Positions 1 through 9,352 of a stretch of DNA of 64,000 nucleotides are shown here, one piece after another (position 1 is the stretch's first letter; each line of letters opens with the position of its first letter). The notes beneath the pieces were generated by a model, which saw nothing but the letters and a program-made list of their open reading frames with translations, was not told the origin of the DNA and ran no database searches. The DNA comes from Tricholoma matsutake (taxonomy: Eukaryota; Basidiomycota; Agaricomycetes; Agaricales; Tricholomataceae): contig AP026541.1 of assembly GCA_026075535.2 (NCBI GenBank), positions 3,596,001 through 3,660,000 on the forward strand, written 5' to 3'. The position numbers and the translations under genes are program-made.

Positions 1-160
1 AAGTTGAGGATCTGGAGTAACCAGAATCTGGTCGGAATAACTGGAATAACTGGACTCCGACCAGAATAACTGGACTCTGACTGGAATAACTGGACTCCAA
101 CTGGAATAATTGGACTCCAACCGGAATAACTGGACTCCGACCGGAATAGGTGGGGGAGGG
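1..160. mobile_element. Right end of a TIR element with subterminal GGAATAACTGGACTCC repeats
   Basis: This stretch consists of imperfect repeats of about 20 bp (GGAATAACTGGACTCCGACC type) and ends in GGAATAGGTGGGGGAGGG followed by TAAATTAC. The start (AAGTTGAGgATCTGGAGTAA) and the end match the right end of the complete element at 6822-8630, so this is the 3' end of a second copy whose body lies left of the window. It abuts, in the integrase zinc-binding region, the Ty3/gypsy reading frame that continues to the right, so it was inserted into that retroelement. The target duplication cannot be seen because the left boundary is outside the window. Confidence 0.75.
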
Positions 161-162
161 TA

Positions 163-3100
163 AATTACAGGACGTAGCCACGCCCCAGGTCTCGCTGCAT
201 GTTTGGCCAGTAAAAATCATTTCGGAGGTTTGCATAGGACTCTTCTGTGCCAAAATGACCTAAGTTAACATGTGCCAACTGAAATAGTCGCTCCCTGAGG
301 TTTTTGTATTTCGGGATCACCAGTCTGCTGCCAATGAAGAGGAGTCCATGTCTTAATACGATGTTCAATTTGGCATCTAGCACGCCTCGCTTTAGATCAT
401 TGAGTATACCCAAACACCATGGGTCCGTTTGATAGCCATTCTTGATACGCATGATAAGTTTAGGGTCTGAGTTGATGGAGAACACTGCCGAAGCTACAAT
501 CACCGACGTGTCCATGTCCACAGAGTCAGGAAGTCTAGATAACGCATCCGTGATGGTGTTCCGTTTCCCATTGATATACATGATGCTGTACTCATACTGG
601 GATAAGTACTCCATCCACCATGCCTGGCACTGAGATAGGTCCCTTTGGAAGTTGAAGTTTTGTAACATCTTGTGGTCTGTGCGGATGTGTATATGCGATC
701 CTAGTAAGTCCACCCGCCATTTCTTTAAAGCTCGCATAATTGCCAACATTTCTTGTTCGTGTACCGGGTAGTTGCGTTCTGTGCCATTCATTTGTCTACT
801 CTTGAATGCTACTGGACGTGCAGATTCCCAGCATGGTCCAAAGGAAAGTACTGCTCCCGTTCGTCTCTTGCTCGCATCACAGGTTATGAAAATCTTGTTT
901 TCTCCAGGGTTTTCATGGTCAATTGTTGTCAAACAATCTCTTCCAATTATGAGTCATTTTATGTTATTGAACGTGGCTTGGTGATTACAAGTCCAGGTAG
1001 GGAATGTTGAGTTGCATTCTCTACGAGTAAGAGGCATTAGTACCGCAGTGTATTTGGCCAGTGTAGGAAGAAAGGATGCGATGTAGCAGACGAGCCCTAG
1101 GAATTGGCGTACATGTTTGGCTGATTTTGGTGCCGGCCAGTTTAGAATCCGTAAGACTTTAGACTGATCAGCTTCAATACCCTGTGCTGAAATGTGGTGA
1201 CCTAGAAAGTCTATTTCTGTAGTGAAGAGTGTAGATTTCTTCAGCAAGCAGTACAAGTGCACCTCACATAACGCTTCCAGTACCAGCTTCACGTTCTGCT
1301 TATGTTCCTCGAGTGTGTTAGACCAAATGATAATGTCATCAAGATATACGTGACATATCTTTCCAATTAGCTGTTTGAGGGCAAGGGTTACCCACCTCTG
1401 ATGTGTTGCTGGTGAGTTTCACATGCCCATGGGCATGACTACCCATTCCCAGAGACTGAACGGAGTAAGGGTAGCTGTGTATTTGATGTCATCCAGGTGA
1501 ACAAGTGTCTGGAAAAAGGAATTAGTCATGTCTATTTTGCCCCAGATTTTTCCTTTAGCGCAGTCTGCTAGAATGTTGTCAATCTGTGGAAGAGGGTAAT
1601 TATCTGGAATGGTCAGTCGATTCAGGTGATGGTAGTCGTTCACCCATCGGGGGAGTACAGTTGGGTCAGCCTTTGGAATGATGAATGACGGTGATGCATA
1701 AGGTGAAGAAGACGGCCGAATGTGACCTGCCGCTACATGCTGGTCAATGAGAGTCTTCCAGCCTGTACAATACTTTTGTGGGCATCCATATGCACGTGAG
1801 ACAGATACTGGAGCACCAGGGAGCAGTTTTATGTGGTGGTATACATCACGAGGGAGATCTTTGACGTGGGGGATGTCTGAGGGGAAGTGGTCTGTGAATG
1901 CGTCTTTCATTTGATTATTCAGCTTTCTCAGTGTTGCTTCTCCTGCCAATTGTGCGATCCATGTTTTGATCATTGCAATGATGTCTGGTGGACCAGTAGT
2001 GAACGCCGTCATATCAAAACATTGTGGATTTTCCTCAAAAAGCGCCATTAACTCCATGTGTACGAGAATTTGAGTTTTCTTGGTATTGCTCTGCCCTGTT
2101 TTAATTTGCTGAGCCTCAAGCTTATGAGGTTGAGAAGGAGATTTCAAAATAGACTGATGGTGCAGTTTGGGATTGGGGGGGTTCAGTAAGTCATACCCTG
2201 ACTCCTTTGCAATAACGGTTCGCAATTCAGCGTCGACAACTATTTTATTTTTCACGAGAAAATCTAGACCGAGTATCAAGTTGGTGTGAAGGCCAGGACA
2301 GATAATTGCATTGAGAACACGGGAGTGCCAGAGAGAGTCTTGAGACATGATCGACAATCTACAATAATGAGTTAATATGAGCCTGGTTCTTGCATTGTTC
2401 TTCTTAGTGAAAGCTCCGGAAACAGAAAGTGATTTGAACAGAGGTCTTGCGGTCAGGCATAATATGTTGGCAAGTTCACTAGAAATCAAGACTGGCGAAG
2501 ATCCATGGTCAATTAGCGCATTAACGGGAGTAGCAGCACAGGTAGCCAGAGCATCAACGCAGCACGTCCAACGAAGGTGTTGAGGAAGGGCAAAAGGTGA
2601 AGTCACATACTCTTCGACCTCATTAACATCTACATAGTCTTCCAAGTCTCCATTACTCTCGCTACCTTCGAAAACCATGTCTGCCTCGAAAATGGCAGCA
2701 ACAGTGGTCAACGCCGCGTGTGCAGCAGCTTGTATCTTGTCGTACACAGCTTTTGCCTTGGCTGCATTCGCTGCCATCACCCGCTTACAATCTTCCAGGG
2801 TGGGCCGGGGGTTGGTACAGTTCTGTCCGAGGTGACCTGCATAAAAAACGCGACATTTGTAGCACCCGAGGTGCTGTCTCAGGAGAGTTTTCTCATCTTC
2901 AGTGAGTGGTTTGAGAGGTGTGGTGTGGGTGACGTTCAGGGGAGCAGGGGATGTGGTCATGGTGATGCTGATGTTTTGCGCTGATGAGTCTCACAAGATG
3001 TTGCCGGCTTTTGCAGCGCGGGAGACCCATCCAGCGTGGCTCGCTTGCAAATCCTGCTCTAGAAGAAGAAGCTGTTCCATCCAGTCCTCGAAATTTGTAA

Positions 3101-3866
3101 TGGCATCAAGGGTACCCTTTGTGGCTCCAGGTGCAATGCCGTTGTTGGCTTTGTAAAGCCGTTTCATTCTGTCAGAGAGACGAGGAATCAAGTGCAGTCG
3201 GAAATGATCATCAGGAATGTGATAAGGTGACTTGGCTGCGCCAAGTTCGTCGTTTGCATTATGGACACTGTTGACCCAAGTGAGGAGCTCGGTCATGCCC
3301 TGAGGCAAGATCTGGTCTTGTATGAGCTCATCCTCCCAAGAACAAGGTAAGAATTTCTTCTTGAGAGCGATAAGAAAATCCTGGAAGCTGAGTGTGAGCA
3401 ATCGAGCTTCTTCCGCATTGATCTAAGACTGGACCGCTGAGGACTCGAAGTTGTAGATAATCTTCCCAACGCGGTCAGCTGCAGGGACGTCCTTCACAGA
3501 AAAATAGTGACGGCAAGCTGTATCGAATTCTCAGATGGCTTTGACTGTCAGACGTCTGGCAGTGAGGAGGGGTGCAGAGGAAGGCGATGCCTGCTTAACT
3601 TCAGCGGCTGCATACAGGGGGGTAATAGTGGAAGTCATTGTGGTCATTGTGCTGGGGGTGTCAGACTCAGAGTCAGATGTGGGGGTGCATTTGAGCGACA
3701 GTTGCTTAGCAGTGGTCACAGGGGCTGGTGTTGGGACTGGGGATGGCGATAGTGAAGAAAGGGGAGATGACAGTGTGTTTAGAGGTACAGGGGCACGCGC
3801 TCTACTCCTGGTGGTGAGCGGTGCAGCTTGTGAGGGAAGTCGAGACAGATTGTTGGTGATAGTCAT
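163..3866 (-). pseudogene. Ty3/gypsy gag-pol polyprotein, interrupted and truncated
   Basis: One reading frame on the minus strand runs from an ATG at 3866 to the junction near 163 and is broken only by in-frame stops at 3531, 3423, 2991, 1419 and 954 (lowest plus-strand coordinate of each codon). In order it carries a Ser/Thr/Pro-rich N-terminus, a gag core, a CCHC-like knuckle (CYKCRVFYAGHLGQNC, about 2870), an aspartic-protease-like IDHGSSPVLIS segment, reverse transcriptase with the YLDD catalytic motif near 1345, RNase H (TCDASKRRTGAVLS, about 870) and the start of the integrase HHCC domain (HVNLGHFG...NDFYWPNMQRDL). It stops at GYV, where the TIR element at 1-160 begins. Gag and pol share a frame with no frameshift. 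At least the stop at 2991 fits a CGA-to-TGA change and that at 3423 a TGG-to-TAG change. I could not find its LTRs. It cannot be active. Confidence 0.9.
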
Positions 3867-3996
3867 GTCATATACAGGCAGTGAATCTGGATGATGCTCT
3901 TTGACTGGGCTTGTTAAATAGGCAAGGTGGGATAATGCTGGGGTTGGGGCGGATGTTGATAGTACTGGGCTTCCACAGTTTCTGATGCGGCAGCCT

Positions 3997-4073
3997 CTTC
4001 TCACCCAAAAAGGGTAGATAGCAGTCAGTTACAGCGACTTCTTGCATCTTCTCACCCAGAAAGGGTAGATAGC
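3997..4073. repeat. 26-bp direct repeat, two copies
   Basis: CTTCTCACCCAAAAAGGGTA followed by GATAGC at 3997-4022 recurs with a single mismatch at 4048-4073, a period of 51 bp. The core CCC(A/G)AAAAGGG is itself partly palindromic. It lies just upstream of the gag ATG of the Ty3/gypsy relic and may belong to its leader. No function is proposed. Confidence 0.8.
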
Positions 4074-4269
4074 CGCCGGGTATGGTAGTGAAATGGTTGT
4101 TTGAGCTCGGCAGTGTCACATTTTGTTCCGCACTTCAGTATCAAGATATGATGGGGGGTTTTGGTTTCTCCAAGTTTTTGGTAGGGCATTTTGGAAAGAT
4201 ACTTGTCGAGTTCAAATTTAAAAAAAAAGTGTAATGAAAGCACACTTGTGCCTTGACCACTTAAGAGCA

Positions 4270-5639
4270 TGAACCACGTAAATTGAAACTTGATATGGAT
4301 TGAAAGAGGAATGAAGAACTAACTAAGACATCGTTCGTGAATCAACAGTTATGTGTATATTAGTAATGGTCCCAAAAGGGAAGACATGTGATAGAAAAGG
4401 TAGCGCGTTGGTGGGAAGTAGGAAAGTAGTAAGATAATCGATGGACTTATCTTACACCTTCACCACCTCCCCACATGATGTAAGCTGCCCAATGGCACAT
4501 TCCCTGCTACCAGATGACCCCATCAATGCATTCTGATGCATCATTTGGGGTCCTGAATGTTCAAGAAGACCGCAAGTTGCAGCCTTCTTCCATGCCTTCC
4601 ACTGAACAACGATGACAATGAAAGAGCAGAAACGCTACCCAAATGACATTCAACCATTGTTTGGGCTCCAGGTAAGCTTTTTTTCTTATTTCTTCATGTT
4701 TATTTTTACTAATCAACTCTATCTTAGGTGTTTTTAACTTATAACAACTCCACCCGCTATTGTTGGCAATAACTAGAATCAGTAATTAGTTAGCAACAAT
4801 AAAATGAAAAAAAAAACTTGCATATGGCCCAAGAAATGTCGTTGATGTTTCTTGGGCCCTTTTTTGGTTTGCTGGGGCTTGGGGCTCTCCTCATTCAGTC
4901 CTCTTCACCTCAAGTTTGGGATTGAGGGGGTGGTCATGATGTAGTGGCCATCCTAAACTAAGAACATGTTAGGAAGAACAAAGCAAGTACAAATGTAGGT
5001 AAATAACATGCCAACAATCAACCAAGACACATTGTACTTACTTGCTATGTGTGCACACAAGACCAAATGGTCTGTGCACCTCAGGGTATATAAACCTCCC
5101 ATTTCTACATGTAAGCTGGGCTTGCCCCACTTTTTATTTTTTAATAAGTAGTTTGTATATTATATATGATAGTTTACTATAGTTAGGTATTAAACTTTGG
5201 ACCATTGCCTCCCTCTTGGTGATGGGTAGCTATGGGTTATGGGTCGTGGAATCATGACCCATACTCATACCCATGCTATTGCCTACCTTGAATTCTCAAG
5301 ACCTTGAACAACATATTAGAAACATCTTCTGGGTTGTCTGGTGGCAGGGAATGCACCATTGGGTGGCTTACATTGCTTGTGGCAGTGGTGGAGAGTTCAG
5401 GTGAAGAGGATGGAGAGAAGACAGTTCTGGTGCTGTCTCTAATGCTCGAGACATCGAATGATGTGTTAGGAACACATCATTCAGTCCATCTGGTGGAAAT
5501 GAAGGCTACCTGAAGCCGTGAATGTGAAAGAACAATACTTACAAGAGTTGTGGCCAATCGGTCAACACAAACATGATCAACCCAACTAGTCACCAATCAG
5601 CCTAGGCCATAATGTACTTACAAAGTTCATAAAACATAG
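4270..5639. other. AT-rich spacer with an intron-like module and a hairpin
   Basis: No supported gene. Two items stand out. Positions 4672-4727 look like a short intron (GTAAGC, T-run, TTTACTAATCAAC, ATCTTAG) immediately after TTTGGGCTCCAG. Positions 4826-4858 form a hairpin with perfect 11-bp arms (GGCCCAAGAAA / TTTCTTGGGCC, 11-nt loop) followed by a T-run. Both resemble modules in the element at 6822-8630, so this may be a worn copy of that family. Confidence 0.5.
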
Positions 5640-6419
5640 TCATATTCCACTGCCCTTCTCTTTTGCCTCCTTCGCTGCAAGCTTCTTCATATAACCCCAC
5701 ATGAAATTGCAATATAATTTCTCAAGGACAGGTCTATTCTGGAGGTCAGCAAGATTTGGAGCAAGATGTTGGTAAGCAAATGTAGTAGCAGCCTGCTCAA
5801 AAGTCCAGATAGCAATTGACTCAAGGGCTCCATTATACAATGAAGTGTGTGTGCCACCAAGAAGATCAGGGTGCCATGCTGGTAGACCAAATGAGTGAAC
5901 CTTCAAAAAGATCAATCAAAGATCATGCTCCAAGATGCAAGCAATATTGAGGGCAATATTTGAGTCTGGCACCACATTGCATCGCCTGCAAAGCTCTTTG
6001 ATTGCATCAAGTGCCACTTTATCTGTTGCTTGAAACTGGGCATTGTATTGCCTTTGAGCAAAGCATTTATTTCACCAGCAGAGGTGAAACATTGTGAAAA
6101 GGTGTTTAAGGTATGATTATCAGGGGCCTCAGGAACTGATGTGTTGGTTACGGCACCCATTAAGACACAAAGGTGCATCTCAAGGGCAAGCTGGGTTGTA
6201 CCATGTCAGAGTTCAGGATAAAATCAGAATAGTCAAAGAAACACACACTTTAATTTGACTGGCATCATCAGGTATATCTATCTTCTTCAGATGATGAGTA
6301 TCTTCTTTCACACTCCTCCCCCCTTCCCCAGGAACAAAGCCCTTTGCCCGCAGACGCTTTGATGCAGTTGATTCGGATGCTTGGGGTCTCTTGTGTCCAG
6401 AAGACTTTGATGGTGGCAT
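5640..6419 (-). pseudogene. Conserved Agaricomycete hypothetical gene, degenerate
   Basis: Minus-strand coding traces start with MPPSKSSGHKRPQAS (basic, possible nuclear signal; ATG at 6419). They continue across an apparent GT-AG intron (ILE-like junction DDASQIK to LALEMHLCVLMGAV) and end near 5640 with AKEAKEKGSGI. A frameshift lies near 5970 and an in-frame TGA at 5916-5918 sits where CGA would keep the frame open. The second half (HSFGLPAWHPDLLGGTHTSL) looks like a conserved repeat-associated protein of Agaricomycetes, but I cannot name a domain. Its CpG-poor bases and lesions say it is not functional. Confidence 0.5.
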
Positions 6420-7084
6420 AGCTGGGATAGTAAAGAGGACCTATTGACCAGAAGGTGAGGAAGATATGTCGATGTAAGAAGACAAAGAACAAATGTCGTG
6501 CATGAGGCTTCAGATCCATATGGTCACCTGACTAAATAAGTCTTGCAACTAAGATCACCTGATGAGATGATATTCCAGACTGGTCGAATGATTACAAATT
6601 ATTATTACCAGCACAGAAATTGTATGCAATCTTTGCCAATAAAACACCTTTTTTGGGCAATGGCTTATGTCAGTTGTCTCAAAGCCTTGTGGCCAGATCA
6701 GTGTCATGTGGCTGTCTATTGGAGATATGCACATCATTGCTAGATGATCTGTCGAAGACATGAGATGAACTCATGTCATCACAACATGAGCTGGAAAATG
6801 CCTCTGTCATTGAGTACATTACACTCCTCCACCTATTCCGGTCAGATTCCAGTCGGAATGCCCATTCCGATTGGAATTCCCGGAATTCCGGTCAATTCCA
6901 TTTACATATATTTTCCTCACAAATCATAATTCCGGTCGGACTGGGGGGTCAATTTTACCTCCGGAATCCCCAGAATCTACCCGGACTCATTTCTACCTGG
7001 AATAGTCGGATCAACCGGATGCACGGCACTAGCATAACTGGAATAACCGGAATGCATGTGCTTTCCCAAATAAAATTTCGACAT

Positions 7085-7156
7085 GCAACAAGAATTGAAC
7101 ACTCAACCTTGGGTCTGCACACATAACAGCACACTTAACCACTGAGCTACCGGGTC
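7085..7156 (-). repeat. tRNA-like unit (Pol III A and B boxes), left arm
   Basis: On the minus strand the sequence begins TGACCCGGTAGCTCAGTGGTTAAG, and positions 7134-7149 match a tRNA A box (TAGCTCAGTGG). A B-box-like GTGTTCAATTCTT lies at 7091-7104. The order and spacing fit a tRNA-derived SINE head. It is not a plausible functional tRNA because acceptor pairing is poor and the B box departs from GGTTCGANTCC. It points toward the element's left terminus. Confidence 0.65.
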
Positions 7157-7274
7157 ATTATTCATCTACATCCATCTAATGCTTTTATTACCCAACCAAG
7201 GTGCGTAGTTACAGCCATTAACGGAATACGCACACATGCATATTGCATGACACATGACACGTGACTGCCAGCTC

Positions 7275-7395
7275 ACAACCACCACCACCATCTTCAAGGC
7301 CGCCTCCTCCTCCTCTCCACTCTACCACCACCACTGCGTGCGCACCCACCACCACCATTCCCATGCCCACTCCCACCATCACCACCACCTTCAAA
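7275..7395. repeat. CCA/CCT-rich simple sequence
   Basis: Runs of ACC/CCT triplets (for example CAACCACCACCACCATC and CACCACCACCATTCCC). Related CCA runs recur near 55590 beside the same hairpin motif, so the low-complexity stretch seems to be part of the element family. It creates His- and Pro-rich open frames that are artefacts of the repeat. Confidence 0.8.
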
Positions 7396-7417
7396 CGAGC
7401 CGACTGGATGGAATGCG

Positions 7418-7828
7418 GGCCCAAACGACGCAGATCGCGTCGTTTGGGGCCTAAGTATGTTTTTTTTGTTTGCTTTTTGTTTTTATAAACTAACTAACCT
7501 TTTTTTTAGTTTTCTAGGTTATAATCTACTAGTAACGATGCCACCACCCGCAAACGAGCCAACACGGGCCCAAACGACGCGATCTGCGTCGTTTGGGCCT
7601 TATGTAAGTTTTTTCGCTTGGTTTTTGTTTTTATAAACTAACTAACTCGTTTTTTTAGTTTTCTAGGTTATAATCTACTAGTAACGACACCACCACTCGC
7701 AAACGAGCCGACGCGCTTTTTTTTCACTTGGTTTTTGTTTTTATGAACTAACTAACTTGTTTTTTTAGTTTTCTAGGTTATAATCTACTAGTAACGACAC
7801 CACCACCCGCAAACGAGCCAACACACCC
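7418..7828 (+). repeat. Tandem intron/exon-like array with GGCCCAAACGACGC hairpins
   Basis: Two identical-length (63 bp) intron-like units lie at 7455-7517 and 7604-7666. Each starts GTATGT or GTAAGT, has a T-rich body, ACTAAC branch-site-like repeats and ends TTTTCTAG. A third unit near 7729-7786 has lost its 5' end. The exon-like segment between them starts GTTATAATCTACTAGTAACG and ends in a hairpin: 7567-7599 has perfect 14-bp arms (GGCCCAAACGACGC, 5-nt loop) and 7418-7451 is the same with one inserted G. The splice-like GT follows each hairpin by only a few bases. No conserved reading frame crosses the units. Confidence 0.65.
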
Positions 7829-8000
7829 ACCCCACGCCTGCGAGCCCCTGCTCGTAGGGTGGATCATGAGTGTGTGCAGGCAACAACAACAATGACGCTG
7901 CTGTCTACCAGCACCAGAACCCCCCAGAACGCAAAGCACGGCTGCCAACGATGATGGACAACGACGACAGGGCCAACGACACACCACCCGCCCCCAGCCT

Positions 8001-8018
8001 CACGAGCAACTGCTCGTG
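8001..8018 (+). repeat. 18-nt perfect hairpin CACGAGCA-AC-TGCTCGTG
   Basis: An 8-bp perfect stem with a 2-nt spacer, followed by GGGTGGATC. Near copies occur at about 7841, 54304, 54667, 54945, 55233, 55324, 55400, 55637 and 62417, usually after a CCCCCAGCC-like C-rich stretch. Several differ only by C/T or G/A changes. It is the most widespread short motif of this element family in the window. Confidence 0.75.
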
Positions 8019-8065
8019 GGGTGGATCGTGGGTGGAACGACAGACAACAGCGGGGTCGCGTCCCC

Positions 8066-8240
8066 TCCCCCTCCCCCGCACTTCGTGTGGGGAGGGATTT
8101 TTTTTGTAATTTTAATTTTTTGTACTTATAATTATTTATTAGTATTGTGCCCCCCCTCCCCCGTTTTGCCTGGGGGAGGGATTTTTTTCGTCATTTTTAC
8201 CTCCCCCCTCGCGTTTGGCGCGAGGGGTTAGCTTTTTATG
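8066..8240 (+). terminator. Three tandem GC hairpins each followed by T-rich tract
   Basis: Hairpin 1 (about 8069-8096, CCTCCCCCGCAC / GTGTGGGGAGG) is followed by eight Ts. Hairpin 2 (about 8154-8180, CCCTCCCCC / GGGGGAGGG) is followed by seven Ts. Hairpin 3 (8205-8227, CCCCTCGCG / CGCGAGGGG, 5-nt loop) is followed by TTAGCTTTTT. A similar hairpin plus T-run is at about 55772-55808. Oligo-T is a Pol III stop signal, and the tRNA-like A and B boxes in the same element make that a reasonable guess, but this is inference. Confidence 0.45.
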
Positions 8241-8337
8241 TATGTAAATAAAGCTCCCTTAATTAAAAACTTTTGATCTTAACTACTTCGAAAAAAATTA
8301 GAGTGTCATGAATAAACATTATATTACTAACTAATAA

Positions 8338-8430
8338 TTCTCCTGTGGCTTAACTGGTTAAGCAAACATGTTTGGTTTGTCATGTGATCACTCTAATCAA
8401 GATGTCTTGAGTTCAATTCTTACTCTCACC
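8338..8430 (+). repeat. tRNA-like unit (Pol III A and B boxes), right arm
   Basis: CTGTGGCTTAACTGGTTAAG (A-box-like, 8345-8361) is followed after about 50 nt by GAGTTCAATTCTT (B-box-like, 8409-8421). The segment TGTTTGGTTTGTCATGTGAT is shared with the minus-strand unit at 63840-63922, showing common descent. The unit points to the element's right terminus, as the left unit points to the left terminus. Confidence 0.65.
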
Positions 8431-8639
8431 AATATATTTTGTAGGCACTTTGACAACTTAAGACTTGAAATTTGACTATCCATTAGGGGGTATATACTCT
8501 AAGTTGAGCATCTGGAGTAACCAGAATCTGGTCAGAATAACCGGAATCCAGTCAGAATAACTGGAATCCACTGGAATCCACTGGAATCCACTGGACTCCA
8601 GTGAGTCTGATCGGAATAGGTGGAGGAGTGTAAATTACT

Positions 8640-8765
8640 GCGCGACGTAGGGCGTCTGAAGGCATGGAGGTTCCCGATTATCGTCGCGCTGCCCTGCAAT
8701 ACTACGAGGCGTTCCATGGGTTAGCGAGAGCTTTCTGGACTGTATTTCTTTATGCCTGTGATTAA
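8640..8765 (+). pseudogene. Possible 3' end of a gene cut by the TIR element
   Basis: An open plus-strand frame right after the element reads through GMEVPDYRRAALQYYEAF and ends at a TAA at 8763-8765. Its composition (GC-rich, CpG-rich, charged residues) looks like host coding DNA, and it has no start of its own. The simplest reading is a terminal exon whose upstream part was removed or displaced by the insertion at 8630. I do not recognise the protein, and chance openness is possible over only 42 codons. Confidence 0.3.
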
Positions 8766-9352
8766 GGTATGCTTCTTAATTACGACAGATCAAATCAGAT
8801 TATACGAGTTATCGCCATGGATGATGTTGGCTGGATCAGTAAGGTTGGAGAGATGTTTTCGAATACGTTATATGCTGCCCCCAACTACGCTGTCACATCC
8901 ACCGACTCCCAATAATAATGACGAGCCATTATCATCGCATGCAGTGCGATACTGATCAGTGATCAACAAGTGCGAGCTCGAGCTCGGTAACCATGACACA
9001 GCTTAGTAATTTTGACCAACGAAGACTCTTTCAGTATTTAGGTCATATGTATCTCTGAGCAGGGTCCTAGGCGAATAGAGTGCTTACTCAATATGGTGAG
9101 AGGTTTCTTTCCATGTTTCCGAATTTCACCATGGTCCAGCCTCGAGAGACAGGTTTCACTGATCACTAGAAAAGAGAACCGGTGGCTGACATTAATATCC
9201 AGGCGTTGTTATAGATGTGGGTGAATTCAACAAGGTACACGCTTGTTCACAACGTGTCATCCATCTTATATATTGACAAACAGGGTCTGTGATATTGGTC
9301 AAGCCTGAGATTATCAGGAGGCGATTGCGATGATAGCGAGGTTACTTACGAT
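8766..9352. other. Intergenic, no feature seen
   Basis: Host-like base composition. Short open frames on both strands lack family resemblance or plausible splice structure. Confidence 0.6.

Larger units (their letters stand above)
6822..8630. mobile_element. 1.8-kb TIR element with terminal tRNA-like units and hairpin/intron array
   Basis: The left end CACTCCTCCACCTATTCCGG is the reverse complement of the right end CCGGAATAGGTGGAGGAGTG, with TA on both outer sides and further partial symmetry outside (GTACATTA / TAAATTAC). Inside each end lie GGAAT-rich subterminal repeats, then a tRNA-like unit (7085-7156 minus, 8338-8430 plus), both pointing outward. The middle holds a CCA-rich stretch, GGGCCC hairpins, a tandem intron/exon-like array and GC-rich hairpins followed by T-runs. 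No open frame looks like a transposase, so the element is non-autonomous or non-coding. Sister ends are at 1-160 and 63696-64000. A TA target would suggest a Tc1/mariner-like mover, but the flanking symmetry makes the exact boundary uncertain. Confidence 0.75.

Noticed and set aside
7085..7156. Functional tRNA gene
   Set aside because: A and B boxes are present but the acceptor stem does not pair well, the B box departs from consensus, and the unit belongs to a repeat arm.
7254..7488. His/Pro-rich open frames over the CCA repeat
   Set aside because: They follow directly from the triplet repeat and end without splice partners, with no conserved motif.
8066..8240. Bacterial intrinsic terminators and hence bacterial origin
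   Set aside because: All genes carry spliceosomal introns and belong to fungal families; any terminator role would have to be eukaryotic.
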